NCBI RefSeq assembly: GCF_000278235.1 | Contig: NZ_JH725038.1 | Location: forward strand, 80,299 to 144,298 | Direction: 5' to 3' | DNA from: Bartonella vinsonii subsp. arupensis OK-94-513 | GTDB taxonomy: Bacteria; Pseudomonadota; Alphaproteobacteria; Rhizobiales; Rhizobiaceae | Length of the DNA: 64,000 nucleotides | Shown: piece by piece, positions 39,572 to 49,046 of the stretch | Layout of the letters: each line of letters starts with the position of its first letter | Numbering within the stretch: position 1 is the first letter of the stretch | Made by a program: the position numbers and the translations under genes | Notes under the pieces: generated by a model | Seen by the model: the letters and a program-made list of their open reading frames with translations, nothing else | What the model was told of the DNA's origin: nothing | Database searches by the model: none

Positions 39572-39982
39572 ATGGCTATAAAGCATCGCGCCGAGCAAAA
39601 TTTCTTGGGTATATGTCAGATTTTGGGCGCAAGCGCTGTGATTAGCCAGCTGGCGTTCCCGCGCTGGGGAGCAATCTCAATGTTGGCAGGGCTGATGATC
39701 GGCGTTGGTGTTGGCTGGTTGCTCTGGCATGCCACTCCGCGTTTAAAAATCAAAGAGGGAACGGATTTAATTATTCTGCCTGGTACGCGGTTGACGCTGA
39801 CATTTATTCTTATCGCTTTTGTCATCAAATTCGCATTGATTGTTTTTCTCAAGATTGAACCTGATTTGAAATATGCATTTGATTTTAACCTTCTTTTTGG
39901 TCTTTTAAGTGGGTTCACTGGTGGTATGTTTTGGGGCGGCACATTAAATTTATATATAACATTTCGAAAGAATCCAAATTAA
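39572..39982 (+). CDS. small integral membrane protein, function unknown, atypical GC content
   Basis: A 136-residue product with about four hydrophobic segments: residues 10-28, 33-52 (ISMLAGLMIGVGVGWLLWH), 74-95 (LTFILIAFVIKFALIVFL) and 108-130 (LLFGLLSGFTGGMFWGGTLNLY). A polar stretch TPRLKIKEGTDLIILPGTRLTL lies between segments two and three. The layout recalls small membrane proteins of the DUF6622 type with a missing N-terminus, but that is a guess from memory. The DNA reaches 50-58 % GC over its first half, clearly above the rest of the window, suggesting recent acquisition. The ATG has only a weak AAAAGGTCC upstream. Confidence 0.6.
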   Translation: MAIKHRAEQNFLGICQILGASAVISQLAFPRWGAISMLAGLMIGVGVGWLLWHATPRLKIKEGTDLIILPGTRLTLTFILIAFVIKFALIVFLKIEPDLKYAFDFNLLFGLLSGFTGGMFWGGTLNLYITFRKNPN

Positions 39983-40830
39983 TCCCTATACCATTAGCTG
40001 TGGGTGCTTCCCATTAGAACTATCTCAATAGAAGCTTATACCTAACAACAACGCTGCATACAAATGCAGCGTTGCCTCGTAGTTTCAGATTTTTTATCCC
40101 AGCGCGTGAATACGTGACGGAAGTGATATATCTGACTATGCCCCCTTGGGGGAAGAGCGAGCCTAAAGGTTTAGAATGCTATGAGTTTGAGCTAGCTGGA
40201 CTTTGAGCAGATGGTTTATCGCTAATGGGAAATCATTTTGTTTTACGATTCAAAAAGAAGATAGTGATGGTCTCATTGGCGTAGGTGGGCAAGAAAACTC
40301 TTAGCTTGGCAATGCGTCAACAATTTGTAGAACTATGTTGTGGAACCCATACGCAAAGCGGTTGCTATGATGGCATGATGCTTTTGTCAAGCATTATGAT
40401 ATGGTAGGAACCGGTGTTTAAGAGTGCAACTGCGGTCACTGTACGATCCAGTAGTATTACGTCTAAGTATTTAGGAGCGGTAGACTCTGTACAGGCTATA
40501 CGTACAATATGTGAAGCACGCTTGTGGGAATCAGTGTGCCATTATTGCGTTGTGCATGCAACCCTCTAGCTAGTACTTCATTGGTAAGGTTGTTTTTTGA
40601 AGCTGATTAATTATCTGTGTGTTTTTTAAGAGAACGTTAGTACCGATGTATCGCGTGCAGTACCATTTTTTACTATATTTGATAGTGTAAGCAGCTTATA
40701 ATGGTGGTAAGGTCTCTTTTACCTCAATATAAGTTGTGTCATTCTTTTTACGTTGATAAAGTTTTTTCGTGACGTTCATTGGGGTGGTAGCGTAAGGGCG
40801 TAATTTGGTTATTTTTTGAGTTAGTGTGTC
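39983..40830. other. long spacer with inverted repeat and possible coding remnants
   Basis: About 0.85 kb with GC content still above the window average in its first two thirds. It contains an 11-base-pair hairpin, a perfect 12-base palindrome CCCCCTTGGGGG at 40141-40152, and an open stretch without a start at about 40015-40206 whose translation (including MPPWGKSEPKGLECYEFELAGL split by no stop) looks like protein. No family was recognised. The last 200 bases should hold the promoter of the glutamine synthetase-like gene. Confidence 0.45.
40049..40074. repeat. perfect 11-bp inverted repeat (hairpin)
   Basis: The arms CAACGCTGCAT and ATGCAGCGTTG pair perfectly around the 4-base loop ACAA. 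A T run (TTTTTTA) follows only 16 bases later, so it could be a terminator for the upstream membrane protein gene or a protein-binding site. Confidence 0.65.
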
Positions 40831-42258
40831 ATGGTTGTGAAAAATGGTAAAAAAATGCAAAATAAGGGTTCTAAACCTGTTTCTGGCTTTCTCAAAAATT
40901 TACGTGGTGTAAAAAACTGGGAGCAAGTTTCACAGTGGCTTGCTTTCCGTAATGTAGAAGATATTGAGTGTATTACGCCTGATCAAGCAGGTGTACCACG
41001 TGGCAAGATGATGCTTTCTAAAAAATTTACATCAGAAACATCATTGGCATTGCCTTCAGCCGTTTTTGTGGCAACAATTTCAGGCGATTATCCTGAAGAT
41101 GGGCATGGTTTTGAATATCCGAAAACAGATGGAGATTTACGCCTTGAGCCTGATCTTTCTACGTTAAGCATTGTGCCATGGGAAGATGCGCCTACCGCAC
41201 AAGTGATTTGTGATCTTGTGTATCAAAATGGGCAAGTTGTGGATTATACACCACGCAATGTTTTGCGAACAGTGATTGATTTTTACACAGAAATGGGACT
41301 AAAGCCGGTTGTTTCACCAGAAATTGAATTTTATTTAGTAGAGAAAAATCCTGATCCTGATTATCCTTTAGTACCTCCAGTTGGTCGTTCAGGACGTTCA
41401 ATTGGCGGGGGACAGGGCTATTCGATTGCCGGTGTAAATGAATTTGATGAGTTCATTGATGATATCTATCATTTTTCAGAAGCGCAAGGATTGGAAATTG
41501 ATACGCTCATTCATGAGGAGGGGGCTGGCCAATTTGAAATCAATTTACGTCATGGTGATCCGATTGAATTAGCTGATCAAGTGTTTATGTTCAAACGCAC
41601 AATTCGTGAAGCGGCACTTAAGCATAATATGTATGCAACTTTTATGGCTAAGCCTATTCAAGGACAACCGGGTTCTGCTATGCATATTCACCAATCGGTT
41701 GTTGACCAGAAGACGGGTATGAACATTTTTACACAAGAAGATGGTGAGGAAAGTGTCTTTTTTCGCCATTTTATTGGTGGATTACAAAGACATATGGCAG
41801 GGGGGCTTGTTATGCTGGCTCCTTATGTAAATTCTTATCGACGTCTCATGCCTGATATTTCAGCACCTGTTAATTTGCGATGGGGATATGATAATCGTAC
41901 CACAGCTTTTCGTGTACCTCGCTCTGCTCCACAAGGACGGCGTGTTGAGAATAGACTCCCTTCATCAGATGCTAATCCTTATTTAGCTCTTGCAGCTTCT
42001 TTGGCTTGCGGTCTCATTGGATTGCAGCATAAGCTTGAACCCGATGAGCCAACAACAAATAATGTGAATGCTGATAACATTGAATTGCCACGTGGTCTCA
42101 TTGAAGCGGTCAACTTATTTGAACAAGATACAGCGATACGTGCAATTCTAGGAGATGCGTTTGTCAGTACCTATGCTGCAATCAAACGACAAGAGTTTGA
42201 AACTTTTATGGAAGTGATTAGCCCGTGGGAGCGCGAATATCTCTTGCTTAATGTTTGA
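40831..42258 (+). CDS. glutamine synthetase family protein, probable gamma-glutamylpolyamine synthetase (PuuA-like)
   Basis: A 475-residue enzyme of the glutamine synthetase fold. The metal/ATP-binding signatures are present: SPEIEFYL, HEEGAGQFEINL, KPIQGQPGSAMHIHQS, and the substrate region NRTTAFRVPRS...VENRLPSSDANPYLALAA. The N-terminal part (ECITPDQAGVPRGKMM) and close linkage to a FAD oxidoreductase point to the PuuA group, which joins glutamate to putrescine or another amine, rather than to housekeeping GlnA. The true amine is unknown. A second Met eight codons in is also a possible start. The next gene starts 12 bases after its stop. Confidence 0.88.
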   Translation: MVVKNGKKMQNKGSKPVSGFLKNLRGVKNWEQVSQWLAFRNVEDIECITPDQAGVPRGKMMLSKKFTSETSLALPSAVFVATISGDYPEDGHGFEYPKTDGDLRLEPDLSTLSIVPWEDAPTAQVICDLVYQNGQVVDYTPRNVLRTVIDFYTEMGLKPVVSPEIEFYLVEKNPDPDYPLVPPVGRSGRSIGGGQGYSIAGVNEFDEFIDDIYHFSEAQGLEIDTLIHEEGAGQFEINLRHGDPIELADQVFMFKRTIREAALKHNMYATFMAKPIQGQPGSAMHIHQSVVDQKTGMNIFTQEDGEESVFFRHFIGGLQRHMAGGLVMLAPYVNSYRRLMPDISAPVNLRWGYDNRTTAFRVPRSAPQGRRVENRLPSSDANPYLALAASLACGLIGLQHKLEPDEPTTNNVNADNIELPRGLIEAVNLFEQDTAIRAILGDAFVSTYAAIKRQEFETFMEVISPWEREYLLLNV

Positions 42259-42269
42259 GGTTTATCACG

Positions 42270-43553
42270 ATGATTGATTACAATCCGATTTCTCCGGGAA
42301 TTTCTTGGTATGAAGATAGTTTAGAAGAACGCCCCTTTTATCCGTTTTCAGATGAACAGATACAGTGCGATGTGGTTATTATCGGAGGTGGATTTACAGG
42401 GCTTTCAGCGGCTTATCATTTAGCTAAGGCTGGAGTACATGTTGTTTTGTTTGAGGCTTCACGGTTTGGTGACGGTGCTTCAGGGCGCAATGGTGGGCAA
42501 TTGGGAACGGGACAACGACAATGGGTAGAAACACTGGAAAAAAAATATGGTTTTGAGCGAAGTAAAGTGCTGTTTGATCTCGCTGAAGAAGCCAAAAGAG
42601 ATGTTCTATCTTGGTGTGCAAAGTCCGATTGTCAGTGTGATTTTATGGAAGGTCATCTTTCCGTTACCCATAAAAAACGTGAACTCACATCTTATCAACG
42701 GCATGTGGAAACGATGCAGCGTTATGGTTATCATGGTCTTACTTTTCTGGACAAGGATGAAACAGCTAAGCGTATTGGTTCTTCTTTTTATCATGGTGGT
42801 ATTTATGATGCGGGGACAGGTCATATAAATCCCTTAAAGCTTGTTGTTGAATTAGCCAAAAACGCAAAAAACGCTGGTGCTAAACTTTATGAGAAGACGC
42901 AAGTATCTGCAGTAAAACGCGATGGTAGCCATTATAGTGTGCTAACGGAACGGGGCAAAATAAAGGCTGAACATGTTTTATTGGCGACCAATGGTTATAA
43001 ACTTGGACTTCAACATTTTATTGAAAGAAATATTTTTTCTATCCGCTCTTATATTGGAGCAACCGAACCTTTATCAAAAGACAATCCTATTCTTCAGGGA
43101 GGCGAATCGGTAGATGATTCCCGTTTTATGGTACGCTATTTTCGCAAAAGCATTGATAATCGCTTATTATTTGGTGGAGTAGAAAGTTACGATAATCAGT
43201 ATCCTGCAAATTTAGAAGAACGTATACGACGGCAGATTATTGAAATTTATCCTCATCTACACTCTATAAAGCTGACACACCATTGGGGGGGAACAGTTGC
43301 TATCACAGTTGAACGTATGCCTTATGTTCGCCAACTTCTTTCGGGTATAACTTATTGTGGTGGTTATTCAGGACATGGGGTTATACTTGCTCCTTTTATA
43401 GGGAAATTATACTCTGAGTGGCTTACTGGGAAACGTGAACGTTTTGCGTCTTTTCAGGATTTAAAGATTTCGTCTTTTCCTGGTGGGAAAATTCTGCGTT
43501 ATCCGCTTATGTTTTTAGCAATGCGCTGGTTTTCTTTAATGGATCATTTGTAA
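42270..43553 (+). CDS. FAD-dependent oxidoreductase, DAO family (PuuB/OrdL-like)
   Basis: A flavoprotein amine/amino-acid oxidase of 427 residues. The N-terminal Rossmann motif CDVVIIGGGFTGLSAAYHLAKAGVHVVLFEA is followed by GASGRNGGQLGTGQRQW, the PuuB/OrdL-type signature. The C-terminal FAD region is YCGGYSGHGVILAPFIGKLYSEWL. In the PuuA-PuuB pathway the oxidase acts on gamma-glutamylputrescine made by the upstream enzyme, so this pair would perform the first two steps of polyamine breakdown. I chose the ATG with TTTGAGG upstream rather than a TTG five codons earlier. PuuC and PuuD equivalents do not follow. Confidence 0.9.
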   Translation: MIDYNPISPGISWYEDSLEERPFYPFSDEQIQCDVVIIGGGFTGLSAAYHLAKAGVHVVLFEASRFGDGASGRNGGQLGTGQRQWVETLEKKYGFERSKVLFDLAEEAKRDVLSWCAKSDCQCDFMEGHLSVTHKKRELTSYQRHVETMQRYGYHGLTFLDKDETAKRIGSSFYHGGIYDAGTGHINPLKLVVELAKNAKNAGAKLYEKTQVSAVKRDGSHYSVLTERGKIKAEHVLLATNGYKLGLQHFIERNIFSIRSYIGATEPLSKDNPILQGGESVDDSRFMVRYFRKSIDNRLLFGGVESYDNQYPANLEERIRRQIIEIYPHLHSIKLTHHWGGTVAITVERMPYVRQLLSGITYCGGYSGHGVILAPFIGKLYSEWLTGKRERFASFQDLKISSFPGGKILRYPLMFLAMRWFSLMDHL

Positions 43554-43672
43554 CTGGATATTGTTTAAAACGAAGAAAATTAATGGCTTGTTTAAGATCT
43601 GTCTGCTTTAATGATTGGAGCTTCTGTAAATTGTTTAAGCTTTTATAATTAAATAGGAAGAGAGACAAGTTC

Positions 43673-45148
43673 ATGGTGAGTCAAATTATTCCAGTCTCTT
43701 CCTTTGATTGTATTGTTTTTGGTGGCAATGGCGATTTAACATCACGCAAACTTATTCCAGCTCTCTATCATTGCCAGTGTGTTGGACAATTAAGTGAGCC
43801 AACGCGTATTATTGGGGTTTCACGTTCTTCACTGAGTAATGAAGAATATCAAAATTTTGTTCGGGCTTCTCTGGAAAAACATGTTCATCCAAAAGATCTC
43901 AACCAAATTGAATTGAACCGTTTTCTTGCGCGTTTAATTTATGTTTCTGTTGATATTACATCAGATCGGGGATGGCAGGATCTTGCTCTAGTGTTGTCAA
44001 AGGATTCAGCTGATATTCGGGCTTTTTATTTAGCGATTGGTTCACACCTTTTTGATGATATCGCGATGAGATTAGAGAAAAATGGTTTGGTAACGCAGCA
44101 AACACGGATTATCATTGAAAAACCCATTGGACGTGATGTAAAAACAGCAATAGAGATTAATGATATATTTGCAAAAGTGTTTGATGAAGATCAAATCTTT
44201 CGTATTGATCATTATCTTGGCAAGGAAACAGTTCAAAATCTAATGGCGTTGCGGTTTGTCAATACACTCTATGAGCCGTTATGGAATTCCAATTATATTG
44301 ATCATGTTCAGATAACAGTTGCTGAATCTTTAGGATTAGAAGGACGTGCTGAATATTATGAAAGTGCAGGTGCGCTACGCGATATGGTACAAAATCATAT
44401 GCTGCAATTGCTATGTTTGGTTGCTATGGAAGTACCATTTACCAATAAGGCAAATGCGGTGCGTGATGAAAAACTGAAAGTTTTACATTCTTTAACACCT
44501 CTTAATGTGCATAATGTAGAGCAATACACTGTACGTGGCCAGTATTTTGCTGGTATCTTGAATGGTATTTCTGTAGGCTCTTATCTTGATGATTTGGGGA
44601 AAAAGGTCAGTAAGAGCGAAACATTTGTAGCGCTTAAAGTTAAGATTAACAATTGGCGTTGGGCGGATACACCTTTTTATTTACGAACTGGTAAACGTAT
44701 GCCTACACGGATGTCTGAAATTGTTGTCGTTTTTAAACCCATTCCTCATAATATTTTTAATACGCATTTGGATGAAATTTTTTCTAATCGCCTCGTTATT
44801 CGTCTCCAGCCTAATGAAGGGGTAAAACAATGGTTGATGATTAAGGATCCAGGTCCTGGTGGTATGCGATTTCGTCATATTCCATTGGACATGAGTTTTG
44901 CGTCTGCATTTTCTGAACGTAATCCTGATGCTTATGAACGCCTCTTGATGGATGTTATTCGTGGGGATCAAACACTGTTCATGCGTCGTGATGAAGTTGA
45001 AGCTGCTTGGTGTTGGATTGATCCTATTCTTGAGGGATGGCAAGCAATAAAGCAGCCTGTTCATGGATATAGAGCTGGTTCGTGGGGGCCATCTGCTTCG
45101 ACACTTTTGATGGAACGTGATGGGCGTATATGGAACAATTTAGTTTAG
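43673..45148 (+). CDS. zwf: glucose-6-phosphate 1-dehydrogenase Zwf
   Basis: Oxidises glucose 6-phosphate to 6-phosphogluconolactone with NAD(P)+. The 491-residue product shows the nucleotide-binding IVFGGNGDLTSRKLIPALYH, the EKPIGRD segment and the active-site motif RIDHYLGKETVQNLMALRF. The C-terminal features NWRWADTPFYLRTGKRM and GDQTLFMRRDEVEAAW are also present. The ATG has AGGAAGAG upstream. It is followed at 10 and 64 bases by pgl and edd, forming a zwf-pgl-edd operon that leads from glucose 6-phosphate to KDPG. Confidence 0.97.
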   Translation: MVSQIIPVSSFDCIVFGGNGDLTSRKLIPALYHCQCVGQLSEPTRIIGVSRSSLSNEEYQNFVRASLEKHVHPKDLNQIELNRFLARLIYVSVDITSDRGWQDLALVLSKDSADIRAFYLAIGSHLFDDIAMRLEKNGLVTQQTRIIIEKPIGRDVKTAIEINDIFAKVFDEDQIFRIDHYLGKETVQNLMALRFVNTLYEPLWNSNYIDHVQITVAESLGLEGRAEYYESAGALRDMVQNHMLQLLCLVAMEVPFTNKANAVRDEKLKVLHSLTPLNVHNVEQYTVRGQYFAGILNGISVGSYLDDLGKKVSKSETFVALKVKINNWRWADTPFYLRTGKRMPTRMSEIVVVFKPIPHNIFNTHLDEIFSNRLVIRLQPNEGVKQWLMIKDPGPGGMRFRHIPLDMSFASAFSERNPDAYERLLMDVIRGDQTLFMRRDEVEAAWCWIDPILEGWQAIKQPVHGYRAGSWGPSASTLLMERDGRIWNNLV

Positions 45149-45158
45149 AGTAATAAGT

Positions 45159-45896
45159 ATGCATGGAATGAATATTGATCGTTTAAATTTTGAAACGCCC
45201 ACGGATTTAGCTTTAGCATTGGCTGATCGTGTTGCAGCAGAGCTTAGTGTAGCTGTCCTTGAGCGTAAGCGCGCAATTTTAGCAGTTTCTGGTGGTAAAA
45301 CACCAGAATTGTTTTTTCATTATTTGTCAAAAGCTGATATTGATTGGCAAAATATTATCATCACTTTGGTCGATGAACGCTTTGTGCCTGCTCAGCATGA
45401 GCGTTCAAATGAACATAGGGTACGCCGTCATTTATTACAAAACTTTGCAGCTAAAGCACATTTTGTAGGACTTTATCATAAGGCAATTACTGTTGAGCTT
45501 GCGGCTTTTTCAGCCGCTAGTCGTATCAATACTTTGCCTAGACCATTTGATGTTATTGTTTTAGGAATGGGGGTTGATGGTCATACGGCTTCTTTTTTTC
45601 CTGATGCTGATCGTTTGAAACAAGCACTTGATCTTCAAACACAGGCACTTGTTTTACCACTTCATGCGAAGAGTACTCTTGAGCCAAGGCTTACGCTCAC
45701 TTTGCCAGTTATCATACAATCTCGTTGCATTATTCTTCATTTTGAAGGTTTTCAGAAACGCGATTGTTTTGAAGCAGTTTGTCAGGATGGGGATGAAATA
45801 GAAATGCCTGTTCGTGCGGTTTTACGCAATACCCATCACCTTATACAGGTTTATTGGTCACCAGATGAAAATGAAATAAGTGAAGTGAAAATGTGA
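45159..45896 (+). CDS. pgl: 6-phosphogluconolactonase (Pgl/DevB)
   Basis: Hydrolyses the lactone made by Zwf to 6-phosphogluconate. The 245-residue product carries the DevB-type motifs AILAVSGGKTPELFFHYLS, ITLVDERFVPAQHERSNEHRVRRHLL and VLGMGVDGHTASFFPDADRL. It begins 10 bases after zwf; a second Met occurs three codons in. Its place between zwf and edd matches the order of the reactions. Confidence 0.94.
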   Translation: MHGMNIDRLNFETPTDLALALADRVAAELSVAVLERKRAILAVSGGKTPELFFHYLSKADIDWQNIIITLVDERFVPAQHERSNEHRVRRHLLQNFAAKAHFVGLYHKAITVELAAFSAASRINTLPRPFDVIVLGMGVDGHTASFFPDADRLKQALDLQTQALVLPLHAKSTLEPRLTLTLPVIIQSRCIILHFEGFQKRDCFEAVCQDGDEIEMPVRAVLRNTHHLIQVYWSPDENEISEVKM

Positions 45897-45960
45897 TACA
45901 GATGTAGAAAACACGCAATCTCTCGTTAATGATGGAAAGCGTAAATGAGGGGGTATAAAT

Positions 45961-47784
45961 ATGGCGCTTTCTAAGACAATTGCTACGGTTACACGAAAGA
46001 TTTATGAACGTTCTCTACCAACACGAGAAATTTATTTAGATCATATTGCTAAGGCACATGAAAATCGTCCCAAAAGAAGTTTTTTAGGGTGTGCCAATCA
46101 GGCTCATGGTTTTGCAGCCTGTGGTCAAATAGACAAAGAACGCTTAAAGTGTAATATCGTAGGAAATATTGGTATTATTACTGCGTATAATGATATCCTT
46201 TCATCACATCAACCTTTTTTGTCTTTTCCTCACCTCATTAAAGAGGCTGCTCGTATGGTTGGTGGTGTTGCACAAGTGGCAGGTGGTGTTCCTGCGATGT
46301 GTGATGGTGTAACACAAGGGAATGTGGGGATGGAGCTTTCTCTTTTTTCGCGTGATGTGATTGCAATGGCGACGGCTATAAGCTTATCACACGAACTGTT
46401 TGATGCTGCGTTGTATCTTGGAGTATGTGATAAAATCGTACCTGGTTTAGTAATTGGGGCACTAACATTTGGTCACTTGCCAGGAATTTTTGTTCCTGCT
46501 GGCCCTATGACAAGTGGGCAAGGCAATGATAAAAAAGCCAAGATCCGCCAGCTTTACGCGGAAAATAAGATAGATCGCCAAACCTTGCTCGAATCAGAAG
46601 CACGTTCTTATCATGGTCCAGGAACATGTATATTTTATGGGACTGCTAACTCAAATCAGGTGATACTGGAGATGATGGGGATACAGATGCCTGGAGCCTC
46701 TTTCATTAATGCAAATACACCGTTGCGTGACGCTTTAACAAAGGAAGCTACTCAGCGTGTATTTGAAATGACAGCACTTGGCGATGATTATAGTCCCCTT
46801 GGTATGATAGTTGATGAACGTTCTTTCGTGAATGCTATTGTAGGATTAAATGCGACAGGGGGATCTACCAACCATGCGATTCATTTGATTGCTATGGCTG
46901 CCTCTTGCGGTATTCAATTGACATGGCATGATATTGCAGAAATTTCGTCAGTTGTTCCTCTTTTAGCACGGATTTATCCTAACGGTTTGGCCGATATCAA
47001 TCATTTTCATGCCGCTGGTGGTATGGGATTTGTTATTCGCGAGCTCATTGAGGCGGGTCTCGTGCATGAAGATGTCTGTACAGTTTTTGGTAAAGACCTC
47101 AATGCTTATGCAATTGAAGTAAAGCTTTCCGCTGATAGTAGCGTGGTGCGTGTGCCTGCTCTCAATAAAAGTGGTGATCAGAAGGTGCTATCAGGGTGGA
47201 AAAACCCATTTCGGCCTGATGGTGGGATTCGTGTTTTGTCGGGAGATTTGGGTACAGCTATTATTAAAGTTTCCTCTGTTAAATCTGAGCATTGGCGGAT
47301 TGAAGCTCCAGTTCTTGTATTTGATGATCAAGAGGGGCTGCAAAAGGCTTTTAAATCTGGAGCATTGAATGACAAAGACTTTATCGCTGTCATTCGTTAT
47401 CAAGGGCCAAAAGCCAATGGCATGCCGGAACTTCATAAATTAACGACAATTTTAGGTCTTTTACAAGATCGTGGTCAAAAGGTGGCATTGGTAACGGACG
47501 GTCGTATGTCGGGTGCATCAGGAAAAATTCCTGCTGCAATCCATGTTACACCAGAAGCTTTGGATAATGGTCCCATTGCGCGTTTGCAAGATGGTGATAT
47601 CGTTCGTCTTGATGCACATGTGGGAGAATTAGCTCTTTTGGAAGATTTGTCAAAATTTAATGCACGGACAATCATACTTCCTGATCTTTCAAAAAATGAA
47701 TATGGCTTTGGGCGTGAGCTTTTTCATGTTTTTCGCAAATCCGTTAATAGTGCAGATCAAGGAGCATCTGTTTTGATAGTATGA
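45961..47784 (+). CDS. edd: phosphogluconate dehydratase Edd
   Basis: Iron-sulfur dehydratase that converts 6-phosphogluconate to 2-keto-3-deoxy-6-phosphogluconate, the first committed Entner-Doudoroff step. The 607-residue product belongs to the IlvD/Edd family: AYNDILSSHQPF, GGVPAMCDGVTQGNVGMELSLFSRDVIAMATA, LGVCDKIVPGLVIGALTFGHLP, GPGTCIFYGTANSNQ, NATGGSTNHAIHL, and VTDGRMSGASGKIPAAIHVTPEA. The cysteines expected to hold the cluster are present. GAGGGGGT precedes the ATG. The aldolase gene eda is not next to it. Confidence 0.96.
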   Translation: MALSKTIATVTRKIYERSLPTREIYLDHIAKAHENRPKRSFLGCANQAHGFAACGQIDKERLKCNIVGNIGIITAYNDILSSHQPFLSFPHLIKEAARMVGGVAQVAGGVPAMCDGVTQGNVGMELSLFSRDVIAMATAISLSHELFDAALYLGVCDKIVPGLVIGALTFGHLPGIFVPAGPMTSGQGNDKKAKIRQLYAENKIDRQTLLESEARSYHGPGTCIFYGTANSNQVILEMMGIQMPGASFINANTPLRDALTKEATQRVFEMTALGDDYSPLGMIVDERSFVNAIVGLNATGGSTNHAIHLIAMAASCGIQLTWHDIAEISSVVPLLARIYPNGLADINHFHAAGGMGFVIRELIEAGLVHEDVCTVFGKDLNAYAIEVKLSADSSVVRVPALNKSGDQKVLSGWKNPFRPDGGIRVLSGDLGTAIIKVSSVKSEHWRIEAPVLVFDDQEGLQKAFKSGALNDKDFIAVIRYQGPKANGMPELHKLTTILGLLQDRGQKVALVTDGRMSGASGKIPAAIHVTPEALDNGPIARLQDGDIVRLDAHVGELALLEDLSKFNARTIILPDLSKNEYGFGRELFHVFRKSVNSADQGASVLIV

Positions 47785-47824
47785 GTAAAGGAATATTCAT
47801 TGCAATAAATATGTGTAAAATCTC

Positions 47825-48724
47825 TTAAAATTTTGGCACAGGCAGATTATGTGCTCGAGCCGCTGCCTTGAGCGTATTAACCATGAGCATGGCAATTGTC
47901 ATAGGCCCAACCCCTCCTGGAACAGGGGTAATTGCAGCAGCTTTTCCTTTTATTTCTTCAAAATCGACATCACCAACAAGACGTGTCTTTTCTATGCCTT
48001 TTTCTGGAGCTGCAATGCGATTAATGCCAACATCAATAACAATAGCACCATTTTTAACCCAGTCCCTTTTAATCATACGTGGGCGGCCTATGGCTGCTAC
48101 TAAAATATCTGCGCTACGACATACATCATCAAGGTCACGGGTACGACTGTGGGCAATTGTCACGGTAGCATTTGCTGCTGTTAAAAGAGCGGCCATAGGT
48201 TTTCCTACAATATTAGAGCGTCCAATAACAACGGCATCAAGACCGGATAAATCTCGTCCACATTGTTGTTCAATCATCATCATAGCGCCTGCTGGTGTAC
48301 AAGGAATGATAGCGTCCTCAAGGTTGTTGGTTGCGAGTTTTCCTACATTGATATAATGAAAACCATCAACATCTTTTTGGAAAGCAATGGCTTGTGTTAT
48401 GCGGTTTGTATTAATATGGGGGGGCAAGGGAAGTTGCACCAAAATGCCATGGATTTTAGGGTCAGAATTTAATGCGGCAATGCGTTGAAGAAGTTCATGT
48501 TCTTGTGTTTCTTTGGAAACCATATGTTTAATTGAAAAAAAACCACACTCTTCGGCTTTTTTGCTTTTTGATGAAACATAAACCTGACTTGCAGGGTCAT
48601 CTCCGACAATAATAACAGCAATACCAGGTTGTATATTATAGTGATTGCGGAGTTTTGTTGTTTCAGCCTTAACTTTTACAATAATCTCTTCAGCGAGCTT
48701 TTTTCCGTCGATAATATTATTCAT
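47825..48724 (-). CDS. folD: bifunctional methylenetetrahydrofolate dehydrogenase/cyclohydrolase FolD
   Basis: Interconverts 5,10-methylene-, methenyl- and 10-formyl-tetrahydrofolate with NADP+, supplying one-carbon units. The 299-residue product has [13 protein letters not shown] (active-site Tyr and Lys), the [12 protein letters not shown] substrate segment, [13 protein letters not shown], the NADP-binding [16 protein letters not shown] and the C-terminal signature [16 protein letters not shown]. The ATG has AAGGAT upstream. It converges with edd, with about 40 bases between them. Confidence 0.97.
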   Translation of the reverse strand: MNNIIDGKKLAEEIIVKVKAETTKLRNHYNIQPGIAVIIVGDDPASQVYVSSKSKKAEECGFFSIKHMVSKETQEHELLQRIAALNSDPKIHGILVQLPLPPHINTNRITQAIAFQKDVDGFHYINVGKLATNNLEDAIIPCTPAGAMMMIEQQCGRDLSGLDAVVIGRSNIVGKPMAALLTAANATVTIAHSRTRDLDDVCRSADILVAAIGRPRMIKRDWVKNGAIVIDVGINRIAAPEKGIEKTRLVGDVDFEEIKGKAAAITPVPGGVGPMTIAMLMVNTLKAAARAHNLPVPKF

Positions 48725-49046
48725 TGAGAGAGATCCTTTCGATAGGGCTGTTTATTTTTTTGTAAAGCATTTGCTGACAATACAATAGCGTTTTATAGAA
48801 ATATTCCTATGAAAACAGTAAGAATGGTATGACAATATTATGTATTTTATAATTTTTGACAGCTTTTAAAATAATCTCTTTGTAAAGAAGCAGCAACATT
48901 GCTGTTCTCGTAAACTTTGGATAAGAACAAGAATAATGAAGTTGTTAAATGAGATATGGCAAATTTTAGGATTATAAGAAGTTTTTTGACGATCATTTGA
49001 GTTTGCTTTTAATCTTGTTATAGGAGTGAGAGTATAGAGGAAGATT
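48725..49046. other. divergent spacer between folD and the AsmA-like gene
   Basis: About 0.3 kb that should hold two promoters. No ORF, repeat or RNA was supported. Confidence 0.4.

Noticed and set aside
40321-40570. Frame containing VELCCGTHTQSG, vaguely like the alanyl-tRNA synthetase motif ELCGGTH
   Set aside because: The match is limited to a few residues. The following sequence lacks the expected RTGDIG segment and is soon interrupted by a stop, so it is not enough to claim an alaS fragment.
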